From Jacaranda mimosifolia (lineage: Eukaryota; Streptophyta; Magnoliopsida; Lamiales; Bignoniaceae), in NCBI GenBank assembly GCA_018894105.1, contig CM032129.1:29653468-29717467 (forward strand): DNA of 64,000 bases, read 5' to 3'. The notes under the pieces were generated by a model that saw nothing but the letters and a program-made list of their open reading frames with translations, was not told where the DNA came from and did not search any database. Shown in pieces: positions 13,701-25,690 of the stretch (position 1 is its first letter; the number at the start of each line of letters is the position of its first letter). The position numbers and the translations under genes were made by a program.

Positions 13701-14724
13701 ACCCAAGCCAAACAAAAGATCGACTTGCAACTTAAATTACATTTATTACAGCTGAAACTCAATCAAATCATCATATAGATAAGGAAATGTCAATGACACT
13801 AGTTAGTTCCGGACCATTAGTTAGTTGTGGACCTCCCCATGCTACATATATGCCTTCCACTCATAACCGAACCATTGTTACTTCTCTTTTCCTGGTTCTT
13901 GAGGGGGTTTCATTAAAGTAATGACGATTAGCCAACACAGTATTGACATTTGACCAATACACTGATGTTATGAGTTTTTGGAGCAACAGAATACAAGAGA
14001 CAACCTTCGATAATTGCAACCATTCAGGCCCCTCCCCCCCCCCCCCACCAACCCAATAACTAACCACAAAAACTGCCTTTTGATACTATCATCTGAAGGC
14101 ATCCAGAAAGAGCAGTTAACAAGAAAATCTGAATATTAAATTAGAAAAAGAATATACTAATTCTCACACTTTCACTACCCGAAGCCACTCAAGTCTCAAT
14201 AACCAGAATCAGTTTCTAGTGGGCGATTCTATCACGAAGAGCATTCCAAAAGTAATACCATTTAGTATTGAGAACAAATTCGTATTTCCAATTCACTAAT
14301 GTCTCAGCCAAAAATATTTAAAAAAATATATACTAACAATGACAAACATAATTATCACATAACTAAATAAGCTCAACTCAGCAGCTAAAAACAAGCTCCA
14401 ATTTTTTCCGTTTTCAAGCTCCTGATGTGCTGGAAATCCAAAGATGCTATACCAAATCACAATAAGAATTCATACATGCAGTAAACTCAATCGAGAAGAA
14501 CACTTATTCAAACTCATATCTACATGTACATATTCACTACTGTTATAATAGTAATACAATCGACTCACAAGGGCAACAGAAGAAACGAGGGCATAAACAC
14601 CGCAGAGCGTGAAGAATATTCCGTCTTGCCATTTGACAGACTCATTGATCTCCTCCCACCAACTGGCCGACAGTCCTCCGACTCCGGCGTCAATCGCCGG
14701 AAAGCTCAGTGGCATTCTCGTCAT
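7718..14724 (-). CDS. TOM1-like: TOM1/TOM3 family multipass membrane protein, 11 exons, intact
   Basis: In Arabidopsis, TOM1 and TOM3 are multipass tonoplast-associated proteins needed as host factors for tobamovirus multiplication. Exons on the minus strand are 14724-14569, 12948-12858, 12780-12728, 11956-11864, 11708-11637, 10355-10283, 10154-10109, 9970-9907, 8622-8569, 7974-7897 and 7810-7718. Every junction has GT-AG borders and the phases fit, giving 873 nt and 290 residues, close to the family length of about 290-300. Landmarks in order are [18 protein letters not shown] (exon 1), [19 protein letters not shown] (exon 2), [10 protein letters not shown] (exon 5), [16 protein letters not shown] (exon 8) and [16 protein letters not shown] at the C-terminus. 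Several hydrophobic membrane segments alternate with basic loops. The start ATG (14724-14722) is the first in the conserved frame. No stop or frameshift is present. TOM1 versus TOM3 cannot be decided. Confidence 0.93.
8623..9906 (-). other. Large intron of the TOM1-like gene with a GA microsatellite
   Basis: This is the intron between exons 8 and 9. It holds an impure (GA)n tract at about 9044-9096 and otherwise AT-rich sequence with no coding signal. The next long introns (10356-11636 and 12949-14568) also show no genes; they contain C runs at 12234-12249 and 14034-14046. Confidence 0.7.
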
Positions 14725-15687
14725 TTCAGCTCAGGTCTCCCTCTCCCTCTCTCGTCGTTACAAAGAAAAGGTCAAAATTGATTAGCTGTTAAATACCTAA
14801 AAAATATTATTATTCCCAATCGGCAGAAGAGATCAAATCGACGATGAGAGAAAGTGAGAAACCCAAACAACGAGAGAAACGTGTAGGATTTTACCTTAAA
14901 ACCATAGAGAGAGGGCGCGAGTAGATGGTACAGTAATAACACCAAAAAAAAAAAAAAAAAAAAGAGGGGGGTCCCACCGAGGAGAGAGGATAGGCTTGGG
15001 CCTTCTTCTGGATTGTGGTGGAAATGCTCATTGTGACGGTTTATTCCTTTATTATTCTTCTCAACTCTTATTAATTTATTGACAAATTAATAAAAAAGTC
15101 CATGTGGATAATTTCAAACGTTGTTGCCGGACATTGATGTGAGATTGCAATTTTTTGAAGATTGAGATTCCTAATTCAATTGAGATTCTTATTTAATGAA
15201 TTCTAATTTTAGATTCGAGTATAATTCCAATTGGATTTTACTCTAAGAGACTAATTTGACTACAATCGGTTTTCAATATAAAAAAGCAAAAATATTAAGA
15301 TTGTGCTTTTATTTATTTTTTATTACTAACAGGTGTTTAACTAAATTTATTTAAAAAAACTTATAAAATGTTTTTGGAGGTTATAAGAATAGTTTGAGTA
15401 TTTGTCATGAGTAGTTGCATTGCACCCATGTGCATGAGTAGCGAACTAAACCATCCGATTACAACTTGATTGAAAAAATATCTTATAAGATATTAGATTT
15501 TGTTTTTAAAATAAGTGGTTAAGTGTTTGGATAAAAAAAAAATTAACTTATAAAATTTTAGTAATGACAATGATTTAAACTAAATGAAGTTATTAAACTG
15601 TTAAAAATAAGTTATAATTTTCTATTTATCAAAAGAGCTTATAAGATCCAATTGAGTGAGCAAAACCATGAATACAAATACACTAAG
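14725..15687. other. 5' flank of the TOM1-like gene
   Basis: The first 200 bases upstream of the TOM1-like ATG are pyrimidine-rich on the plus strand and probably hold the 5' untranslated region. An A run lies at 14944-14963. Beyond it the sequence is AT-rich with no gene or clear core promoter. Confidence 0.45.
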
Positions 15688-16035
15688 AGCTCGTTTGCTT
15701 AGTGTGTTTGAATTATGTAATAATATACATGAATAGGATAAATAGTGAGTTATTATGTATCATATCTAATGTTTGTTTGCATATTTTAAATAATTTGATC
15801 TCCAACTTTGGTTGTTTACTTGACATGATTATCATATTTGACAAATTACAATTTATTTTCAACTTAAACTAAAAAACATATCACACCTCAAGGCTTTGAT
15901 ACACAAATTAAGTTTGGCTTTAAAAATATGTGGGGTCCTAACTGTATCAAAGGTTTATAAAAATAAATTAAATATTAGAATTGAGTTGGATTATATATCT
16001 ATCATACAATATCAAAACAAGCAAACAAGTTAAAG
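15688..16035. mobile_element. MITE-like element
   Basis: The left end AGCTCGTTTGCTTAGTGTGT is matched in inverted orientation by the right end (TTAACTTGTTTGCTTGTTTT on the other strand). It is about 350 bases long, AT-rich and non-coding. It is followed by an A run at 16040-16061 and then AT-rich sequence to 16573 in which I see nothing. Confidence 0.45.
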
Positions 16036-16576
16036 GGGCAAAAAAAAAAAAAAAAAAAAAAGAAGCCACGCAAGAGCTAGTGAGATGGGGAATCAAGAAT
16101 GGGCCATATGGTTTTGTACTTGGGATATCGGTCCATCGGAGATTAACTTTTCATTGACCGTATTTTGACTATTCTTAGTGGAGTACAGTACTCCTCATAG
16201 ATTGGGTTTACTATTAATTGTATTTTTGGAGGAGTGATGAGAATTAAAACGCATTGCGATAAACATTAATTTATGGCTTATTAATTACTGTGATTGCCCA
16301 ATTAATTAACTTACTAAAAGAGGCAAATAATGATTAATGTTGCTACAATCATATGGATTTTGTCTTCATCTATTTAATATTCCAAGAAAAGAAAAATCAT
16401 CTCACGCTTTAGGCTTTGAATTATAAAAAAAAAAAAAATGCCTTTCAATTCTTACAAATTTAGATAGATAGTTTCTTACAATTTCATTTATTGATACATT
16501 AATTTGCATTAAAAGCTTGATTTATTTTACAAAAAGAAAAAAGAAAAAACTCAACAATGAGTACAATTTTTTTTAA

Positions 16577-17176
16577 GGCTATATTTAGTTATATTCTGTC
16601 AGAACAAATTTGTTCTGCAAACATGTTGTATTATTTTCTCCCAAAATGCACATTTCAAATGACCAAAATACCCCTAAATTCACCTAGCGGATTACCAAAA
16701 AAACCCCAACCCTTGGCCCCTGGAAATAATACTGGCTTTTGCAGATTTTGTCTACAAAATTTGACAAAGCCACTATATATATATATATATTATTCTAATA
16801 TTTTAAACTTCAACATCATTCAATCAATACTTTCAAAATTACATCACAATCATTATCAATCATCACATATACATATATTTACATATCATAATATTTTATT
16901 ACTATTATCATAATAAAAAATATTACTAAAATCCAATTACGCCCTCAAAATCAACAAAAAAATATTGATCTGACTACTACAGTAGAATTTGTCTCTTCCC
17001 AAAACATAAACAAATATACCAAAATTCTCCAAAATAATTTTCTTATTATTTTCAAAATATAAACAAATATACATCACATTCCCCAACACAAATTTCACAT
17101 TCCCCAACCCTACTCCCAAAATTCATTCTTCCAAAATATATAATCCGAAGCACATAATTCATATCCAAACATTACC
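16577..17176 (+). mobile_element. Tourist-like MITE, copy A1 (600 bp)
   Basis: The inverted ends are GGCTATATTTAGTTATATT at the left and, on the other strand, GGTAATGTTTGGATATG at the right. TAA flanks both sides (16574-16576 and 17177-17179), a 3-bp target duplication as in PIF/Harbinger elements. The interior shares the phrase ACTACTACAGTAGAATTT with related copies A2-A4. An open frame at 16557-16913 crosses the edge and is not a gene. Confidence 0.7.
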
Positions 17177-17250
17177 TAAGTAATTGTGTGTGCTTTTTTT
17201 CCCCAAAAAATAATCAATTACATTAGTTGATGAATCAAGATTGAAAGACT

Positions 17251-17600
17251 AAGGGGTTGTTTGGATTTGTTTTCTGGAGGCATTTTCATTTTTTAGTGAA
17301 AAGCTAGTTAAAAATTTATTTTTGAAAATAAAATATTGTTTGGAGGTTTTGTTTGATTGTGTAGGGTTGAAAATGAGTTGTATTTGAAAAATATAGTGTT
17401 TTGTATTAAAAGTAGTGCAAATGTGAGTAGGAGACAATGAAAAGTGATGAAAAGTGAAAATGGAAAAAGAGTGTAATAGTGTGTTTTGAAAAATATTTTG
17501 ATAATGAAAATGTATGTGAAAAAATGGGAGAAATTGATAACTTTATTTTCATTTTCAGCAAAAAATGAAAGGGGCCTTTGAAAACAAATTCAAACGGGTA
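17251..17600. mobile_element. MITE (type B)
   Basis: The left end AAGGGGTTGTTTGGATTTGT and the inverted right end GTACCCGTTTGAATTTGTTT are clearly related. ACTAA occurs at both borders (near 17248 and 17600) and may include the target duplication. Non-coding and AT-rich. Confidence 0.6.
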
Positions 17601-17721
17601 CTAAGTAAATACACATGAATTATTTTATATTAGAGTTAGAAGAATCAAAAACAATTTATTTATATTTTAATAGTATATAAGTTTCAATGGAGATTGTTCT
17701 AATATAGTTTAATATATTCAT

Positions 17722-18292
17722 ACAAGACCGCTGGTCGACACCTCCACCGTGGTGTTCGTCCACCTCTCGCGCCGCGCCCTAACCCATCATAAAATCGACC
17801 TTGCCACCAACCATGGAGGTCGACTCGGCGCGAAATCAACTTTGCTGCATTAAATGCCCTGACAGCATGTCCCTCATTAATGGCGCATACCGCCCCAGTA
17901 CCACCCATGAAACTTGGAAAGGCAGCTACCTGGAATAGTACATGAATGAGAGATGACCTAATGCTCCTCATGCAAGGACAAGGATCCTTCCTACATGTCA
18001 TGGGCATTTCAGACAAATTTTCATTGGGAGAAGGCTATAAATACCCCCACTCCAGCCTCTTGAAAGGTATGCTATTCTATACCAAAAAGCCCTCGCTCCG
18101 CTGCTCGTTATATCTGGTTGACTCTATACTGACCTGAGCATCGGAGTGCCTTAGCCGAGAGCACCTCGGCTAACCTGACGTTTGTTCATGATTGCAGAAC
18201 TTAGCCCAAACATCTCCATATATCGACTGCAGAGGTCGTACACCTACAAACTCCCCATTTGGTATGGTTAAAAATGGATTTCACCCTCATCA
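17722..18292 (+). repeat. 5' LTR of the Tat element, 5'-truncated
   Basis: It aligns along its length with 24118-24737. The core promoter GGCTATAAATACCCC (TATAAATA at 18036-18043) is conserved in both LTRs, as is the end ...CCCTCATCA. It lacks a 49-bp segment present in the 3' LTR, and lacks the 5' part of U3. Confidence 0.85.
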
Positions 18293-18293
18293 T

Positions 18294-18312
18294 TTGGTGC
18301 CGTCTGTGGGAA
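18294..18312 (+). other. Primer-binding site
   Basis: TTGGTGCCGTCTGTGGGAA begins two bases after the LTR end. A TTGGCGCCGTCTGTGGG-like site is typical of Tat-lineage gypsy elements. I do not assign the priming tRNA. Confidence 0.7.
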
Positions 18313-18335
18313 ACTTGAGTCTGCTATCGAAAATC

Positions 18336-21300
18336 ATGAACACTAGGCGAGCCCCCTTGGGAAGATAAGAAAATATGAGGTTTAGCTCTCCTTCTCCTCG
18401 ACCTTAACAAGAAGTTGGCGCGCCATGATCGAGCGCCTAGCCATAGCAGGTGGTCACCCTGAACATGCCTCAACTAATACAGCTCATCAGCAAGCAGATA
18501 TCCACCCAGATTTCAGCTCAACTTTCAACGACTCTGAATCGACACACAGTACAACTGGAGCCAGCGGCCAGTGTAACACCGCAACCCGTGGCCCCGGAGA
18601 AGAGACCTCCTAGAGAAAAATGGGATCAACTGGAGTCCAAATGGCCTCTTTCGAGGCACGAAATGAGCCCAGGCCGTTTCCCAAGGGAAACGGCCTGACC
18701 CATGCCCCGCGAAGAGGTTGCAAATTTCGTTGATCATGGCGTTCGACCCATTTGAGCCCCGTAGCAAGATAGGGTCGAGGGCTCGAGACCCCACCTGAAT
18801 AGAAACGCATCCCAAGCTAATAGGGAAAAATGGGAAGAAGTATCCCACCAAGTCCAACAGTTGAATCGCCGATTGGAGGAGATCTTGAGAAGAAACACAG
18901 AGAAAAACTACAATTAAGAGGGACCACTGAGGTTCCGAAGGGAGAGAGATTCACCGTTCGTCCAAGTTATTATCGACAAGCACATTGCCGTCGATGCCAA
19001 GATTCCAACTGGCCTACCCCGATATGATGGCTCGTCGGACCCAAAAGAGCACTTGATGCAGTTCGAGCACATAATGCAGCTGCACGGGCACAGCGACTAC
19101 ATCTACGCCAAGATGTTAGTAACCACCTTTCAGGGGATAGCGCTGGACTGGTTCGTTAAGCTGGAACCGGTGTCGATATACTCATACGACCAACTATGCG
19201 ACAAGTTTTTACACTAATTTGCAACTAGAGGAAGGCAAAACTCCCACATACCTATTTGCACACAGTGAAACAGAATGAAGGGGAATCCCTACGAGACTTT
19301 TTTTTACCAAATTTAACATGGAAGTATTGAAGATCGATTGCCCATGGATCGAGTTCCTGATCGATGTATTATTTTTGGGCCTTAGGCACAAGCAATGTGC
19401 TAATGCATTGGTGCGCAAGCAGCCAAGGTCGATGAGGAGCTTCTCGACCTCGTAGAAAGATACATGACTCAAGATGAGATGAATAAATTGAAATATGGCA
19501 ACCTCGAGGTTGAGAAGAAGAAGAGCAAGGAGAGAGACGATCGCCAGCTCAGGGAGAGACGTCGATCCCCCATCAAACTCTTCCATGACTATACTCCACT
19601 TAACCTCCCAAGGAAGGGGGTGTTGTTTGCTATCCAGCATAACAATCCTTTAAAAGGCCCAGAAAACTGATCGAGACAGAGCCATGAAAAAATCGAAGAA
19701 ATACTACCATTTCCATAAGCAAAAAGGGCACGAAACGGAGGATTGCTTCAATTTGCATGACAAAATTGAAAGACTGATCAGGCAGGGTCATCTGAAAAAA
19801 TATGTCAACGAGCATGCCAGGCGCGAAGAGGGAAAAATCGATCGGACTCCCCACAGAGAAAGGTTGGCTAGCCCAAAGTAAGAAGATAAAGGAAAGAGAC
19901 CAACCCAGGAGCCCCACCCACATATTTGAGGAGTCATCGACATGATTGTGGGAGGTCCCACCGGGGGGGGGGACTCAAGATCCGCCAGAAAGTAAACCCA
20001 AAGGCAACTGGAATCGACCAAATCAGCTAAGGTTGAAACAGTTTTCCAGCTTTCGACCAACGCAGAACTAATCTCTTTCACCGAGTCTGACCTTGATCAT
20101 CTGGAGAACAAAGGAGTCAACAGAAAGATTGATTGCCCCATGGTGGCAACACTCGAAATAGCCAACTTCGAAGTGAGAAAGATTTTGGTCGATAACGGCA
20201 GTTCTGCGAACATCATATTTTTGTCCACATTAAACATGATGAATTTAGGACAATTAAAGTTTGAGCCAATTTGAACGCCACTGGTCGGATTTTGGGGGGT
20301 CCGAGATCATCCCGGAGGAATCTATTAACTTATCCATTTCCTTTGGACAGGGCCCCTGCAACAAAACTTTAATGATCAACTACCCGATAGTCGACGCTTC
20401 ATTTGCCTATAATGTCATCATTGGATGACTTGCCCTGAACGACTTCAGGGCCATTGTCTCGATCTACCACATGAAGGTCAAATTCCCAACCCCAGCAGGA
20501 GTCGGAGAACTTTTACGTAATCTTAAGGATGCATGGCACTGCTATACCATTTCGATCGAGTCCAATGATTAGAAGAGGCGATCTCAGCCGAAGCCCTAGG
20601 GAGACGCCCTTGTAGCGAAACCCGAGGAGGGACCTTTATCAAAGAAGAGGAAGCTAGAAGACACTCGGGTCGAGCCCATCGGGGAGTTCAAAACAATAGA
20701 GCTAGAACTTGGAAACCCTGACAAAACCACCTGAGTCGAAAGCGATTTGGGCGACCGTCTGGAATGCCTCATGGTCGATTTCCTTCGAAGAAATATCGAT
20801 GTGTTTGCATGGAAAGCCTCCAACCTCCAGGGAATTGATCCGAGCATTATTGTCCATCGTCTCAATGTAGACCCTTCCTACAAGCCAATGAGGCAGAAGA
20901 CAAGAACCTTCAATGCTGAGAGGTCCCAAATCATTGAAGAGGAGGTCAGCAAGCTACTAGAGGCAGGATATATTGTAGAAATTCAGTACCCCTCATGGCT
21001 TTGTAATGTTGTACCCGTCCTTAAGAATAAGGAAAAATGGTGTATGTGTAATTATTTCACTGATTTGAATAAAGTTTGCCCTAAGGATCTTTACCCCCTA
21101 CCTCGCATAGATTTGTTAGTAGATTCTACAGCTGGTTGTGAACTATTGAGCATGATGGATGCCTTTCAAGGCTACTATCAAATATTCATGGCACCCGAGG
21201 ATAGGGACAAGACCTCTTTCATTGTCCCAAATGGAGTATACTGTTTCTTAGTCATGCCCTTTGGGCTCAAAAATGCGGGGGCAACGTACTAAAGATTGGT

Positions 21301-23755
21301 CAACTTTATGTTCAAGAACGACATCGAGAAATCGATAGAGGTCTATATCGACAACATGATTATCAAAATAGGGAGAGCTGAGGACCACCTAACTAACCTC
21401 GACTACACCTTTTCTATACTAAGGGCGTTTGGCATGAAGCTCAACCCCAATAAGTGCACATTCGGAATTCGTGGAGGCAAGTTCCTTGGCTACATGATCA
21501 GTCAGAGGGGGATTGAGGCAAACCCACATAAGATCTAGGCAGTTTTGGACATCACCCCGCATCCCACTATTCGAGATGTACAACGTTTGGTCGGCAGGAT
21601 AATAGCCCTCAGCAGGTTCATTGCACGATTGGCCGACAAGAGTCTTCCTTTCTTCAAAATACTCAAAAATGCAAAGAAATTCGGGTTTCATTGGACTTAG
21701 CAATGCGACCAGGCTCTAATCGAACTTAAGCAATACTTGTCCTCGCCACGTATGCTCGTTAAGCCCGAGCTGGGAGAAGTTTTACAACTTTACCTGGTTG
21801 TATCCACCACCTCGATCAGTTCAGTATTGGCATCGACGAGAGGTAAAACTCACCGACCTGTGTATTACTGCAATAAGGCTTTGTACGGGCTTGAACACAA
21901 TTACTTGAAGATCGAGAAGTTTGCTCTCGCCCTCTTTACAGCAGCACGGAAGTTACGACCTTACTTCCAGTCCCATGCGATCGTAGTCTTGACCAATCAG
22001 CCATTGAAACAAGTAATGTTGAAACCAGACACGTTTGGTCGACTTACAAAATGGGTCATCGAGCTCGGGGAGTTCTACATCACGTTCCAACCGCGAACAA
22101 CCATAAAAGCACAGGTCTTAGCTAATTTTGTCGCCAAAAAACTCGACCTCCCAGATCAGCTCAACCATGAATCCTCCATTTGGACTTTACACTTCGAATG
22201 TTCAGCAACCACATCGAGAGGCGGAATTGGTGTTTCTCTCCGCTCCCCATCGCAGAAGAGTATGATTTTGCAATAAAGCTTGACTTTCCAGTCACCAACA
22301 ATGATGCAGAGTACGAAGCTCTCATAGCTGGGATGAGCATGGCAGTATCTCGTGGTGTTGAGCAACTAGTTACGATCACCAATTCCCAGTTGGTCGCAGA
22401 ACAGATCAAAGGAAACTTCGAAGCGAAGGAGGCCAAGATGAGGCAGTATTTAACTGAGGTGAAATGGTTACAGCAGTCGTTCAAAAGCTTCACTCTTAGC
22501 CAGGTACCCGAGCGGATAATGAGCGGGCAGATGCACTCTCAAATTTTGCTAACTCGACAAGGGGAACCATAGAAAGAACTATAACGTTCTTGGTAGCCAG
22601 CAAACTATGTATCCACACTAATGACCAGAGCCTCGTCAGGAGTATCGAAGAGGTAGCGCCCTCCTGGCAGGACCCAATCAAGCTCTACCTAAGCCAAGGG
22701 ACAATCCCCGAAGACGAAAAGAAGGCCCACAGACTTAGATCACAGGCAGCTAAATTCGCCCTCGACGAACATTGACAGCTCTACAGGAGATCGATATCAG
22801 GACCCCACTTAAATGCCTGACACCCAAAGAGGCAAACGAAGTACTTCATGATATTCACGCCGGCATCTACGATAATCATTCTGGAGGTAGATCCTTGGCC
22901 TACAAAGTTATTCGATACGGTTATTTTTGGCCAACCTTATTAAAAGACTCAGACGACTTCGCTAGAAAGTGCCCATCGTGCCAACTCCACTCGAACATAC
23001 CGCACCTACCAATTGCGTTGATGATAAATATCCAGATCACGTGGCTATTCGACCAGTGGGGGATCGACATAGTCGGATTTCTCCCAAAAACATCCGGCCA
23101 ACGAAAATTTATCATCGCAGTGGTCGAGTACTTCACTAAATGGGTCGAAGCGGAAGCAGTTCCAAAAATCACTGACGCGGCCATTAAGAGCTTCGTTTGA
23201 AAGAACATAATCTTTCGCTTTGGTTTGCCCAAAATCCTGATCTCGGACAACAGGACCCAATTTCAAAGTAAGAGCACAAGAAAATGGTGCGACGCTTTGG
23301 GGATATGTCAACACTTCACATCGATAGGAAATCCCCAGGCTAATGGTCAGACGTAAGTCACGAACAGAACGGTTCTCAACCACCTCAAGGCTTGAATAGC
23401 AGGAACATAAGCAAGTTGGGTAGACAACCTCCTAGGAGTGCTGTGGGCATATAAAACAACACCTCGAACAGCCACGGGCCACAATCCTTATAGCTTGGTC
23501 TATGGCTCCGAAGCAGTGATCCCATCCGAATTGGTGCAGCGCATGGCCAGAGTGATCCATTATAACCCGGTCCGAAACACGACGGAAAGGGCCCTTGACC
23601 TCATCACCATCGACGAGATACGACACACAGCTTACAACACAATGCAACATGGCTACAACAAAATAAAGAACACTAAGGAAAATGAAAGAAGTAACGTACT
23701 CTCTGTCGATGAACTAAAAGCAGAGTATATTAGCAGCAAAGGCAGTTGGCTCTAG
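18336..23755 (+). pseudogene. Tat gypsy gag-pol remnant
   Basis: Gag is visible around 19040-19210 (HIMQLHGHSD, then LDWFVKL). A CxxH/GH zinc-knuckle-like block (HKQKGHETEDCFNLHDKIE) lies at 19700-19775. The protease signature VDNGSSANIIF is near 20188. RT runs from 20747 to 21540, with the catalytic box read as YIDN (21344-21355), so the second Asp of YxDD is Asn. RNase H follows at 21737-22140, and a second RNase H-like domain (TNNDAEYEALIAG) at 22230-22560. Integrase has its HHCC region at 22848-22985, GIDIVG near 23060 and ISDN near 23240. The expected catalytic Glu codon is a TAA stop at 23354-23356. Other stops (near 21290, 21537, 23198) and at least three frame changes make it non-functional. 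Confidence 0.9.
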
Positions 23756-23996
23756 GCTTGACCAGACGCAAAGGTAGTAAAAGTAAAAATGAGTATTTTA
23801 ACCGCACCTATTTATAGCCACACGAGCATGGGAATCCAAGCGGTTGTAATAATGCTGTAACCGCTCATTAAATGCGCAAAACTCGGGTCGATTTTCAAAA
23901 ACCCTCATCGACGAACCCACGTAACCGCTCAACAGACTACTCCCCAATCCTTCTCGTTGATCCTCTCGTTCAGCATTCGGAAGTAGGGGGGATTCA

Positions 23997-24737
23997 TGAT
24001 ATGGGGTGGCCTAATGGGCTCGGCCCAAGGATGTAGTGCCAGGCCCACCTCATACCTTGGGCCCAATGGTGCTACTGACGTCAAGTGACCTAATCGACCA
24101 TCCAGATCGACATCGTTCACAAGCAAGGCTGTTGGTCGACACCTAGACCGCGCCGCTCATCCACCTCTCGCGTCGCGCCCTAACCCATCAGAAAGTCGAC
24201 CTTGCCACCGACCACGAAGGTCGACTCGGAGCAAAATCAACTCTGCCACATTAAATGACCTGACATGCAACATGCCTCCGCATTAATGGCGCATGCCGCC
24301 CCAGTACCACCCATGCTGCTGCACTAGGCAGGGGATGCGTCTATAGTGTACTAACCTGCTCATGAAACCTGAAAAGGCAGCCACCTGGAATAGTATAGGA
24401 ATGAGAGATGACCTAATGTCCCTCATGCAAGGACAAGGATCCTTCTTACATGTCAAGGGCATCTCAGACAAATCCCCACTGGGAGAAGGCTATAAATACC
24501 CCAACTCCAGCCTCTTGAAAGGTATGCCATTCTATACCAAAAAGCCCTCACTCCGCTGCTCATTATATCTGGTCGACTCTATACTGACTTGAGCATCAGA
24601 GTGCCTGCCCTCGGCTAGCCTGACGTTTGCACGTGATTGTAGGACTCAGCCCAAGCATCTCCATATATCGACCTCAGAGGTCGAACACCTACAAACTCCC
24701 CATTTAGTCCGGTTAAAAACGGATTTCACCCTCATCA
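23997..24737 (+). repeat. 3' LTR of the Tat element
   Basis: A purine tract (AAGTAGGGGGGA, 23981-23992) precedes TGATATGGGG at 23997. The LTR ends ...CCTCATCA at 24737. TATAAATA lies at 24491-24498. It carries a 49-bp segment (24316-24364) absent from the 5' LTR and bordered by ATG on each side. Confidence 0.8.
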
Positions 24738-25150
24738 GTGATATTGGAGAATGTGAAAATTTTGTTGGAAAATGTAATGAATTTTTAATTATATTTTGGG
24801 GAATAGTTAAAAATTAATTTTGGAGAATTTTGGTATGTTTGTTTATATTTGGGGGGGGGAGATATTTTTTACTGTAACAGTCAAATTAATATTTTTTTTG
24901 TTGGGTTTATGGGATAAAAGTGGAATTGAGTGATTTTTTTATTGTTAGAATAATAATAAAATATATTTATTATATATATATAATATGTATGTATATATTG
25001 GAAAATAGGAAAGTTTTGGAGATAATAAAGGATAAGAGAAGGTATTTTAGGAAAACTTTTTTAGTGTTTTGGAGAGAAAATAAGGGTATGTTTGGTTATA
25101 TTTTCTCAAAACAATTTTATTTTAGAAAAACAGTACCAAATATTTCCTAA
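24738..25150 (-). mobile_element. Tourist-like MITE, copy A2, truncated
   Basis: This is the A-family MITE in reverse orientation, recognisable by TTTTACTGTAACAGTCAAAT, GGGTTTATGGGATAAAAG and ATGTTTGGTTATATTTT. It begins at the base after the gypsy 3' LTR and lacks the terminal GGGAATGTTTGG end on that side. Sequence from 25151 to 25690 is AT-rich with no feature. Confidence 0.6.
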
Positions 25151-25690
25151 ATATACAATTAGTTTTCTAGTAAGCAAACTCTTTTCTAAGATTTTCCTCT
25201 AAAATATCAATAAAATAATAGATATTTAAGGAGTGTAAGCGAGTTGAAAGCGTTGTAGTTATTTACTACTGTGATTAAGGATATGTTCATAATTTGATCA
25301 AAATGAGAGTTATACACAAGTCTAATATTACTCGTTAAACTTTGAAACTCAAACTCATATATACTAATAAAAAAGTATTGGTCCAGTGGCATGTAATTCA
25401 GTGACATCAATCTCCTCTATTATGAGGAAGCTCTTGAATTTGAACCTGAATGGGCTCATTTGTGTACTTTATGTGCATTTGATTGTGTACCATATAATTC
25501 AATTTACTTGATTTGAGAATATGATAATATTGATTTGTTAAAAGAATAAAAAATCGTCATTTGTAATGTTCTTTAAAAAAAATAAAAATAAAAAAGTAAT
25601 GTTACTGGGCTAATTAACCATTCAACCCTGATTTAATATATTTGAATCAATTAATTTTTAATATTATAAATATATATTTTCAATTTACTA

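Larger units (their letters stand above)
17722..24737 (+). mobile_element. Tat-lineage Ty3/gypsy retrotransposon, decayed, both LTRs present
   Basis: Both LTRs, a primer-binding site and a full but broken polyprotein region are present. The order protease, RT, RNase H, second RNase H-like domain, integrase is the arrangement known for the Tat lineage. The 5' LTR lacks its first 120 or so bases and the right flank is a MITE that has lost one end, so the left junction has been rearranged and no target duplication is visible. Confidence 0.88.

Noticed and set aside
17699..18016. Minus-strand frame across the 5' LTR as a gene
   Set aside because: It coincides with LTR sequence, is repeated in the 3' LTR and has no family match.
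18336..23755. An endogenous pararetrovirus
   Set aside because: LTRs, primer site, integrase and domain order fit a Tat gypsy retrotransposon; no movement or coat protein region is present.
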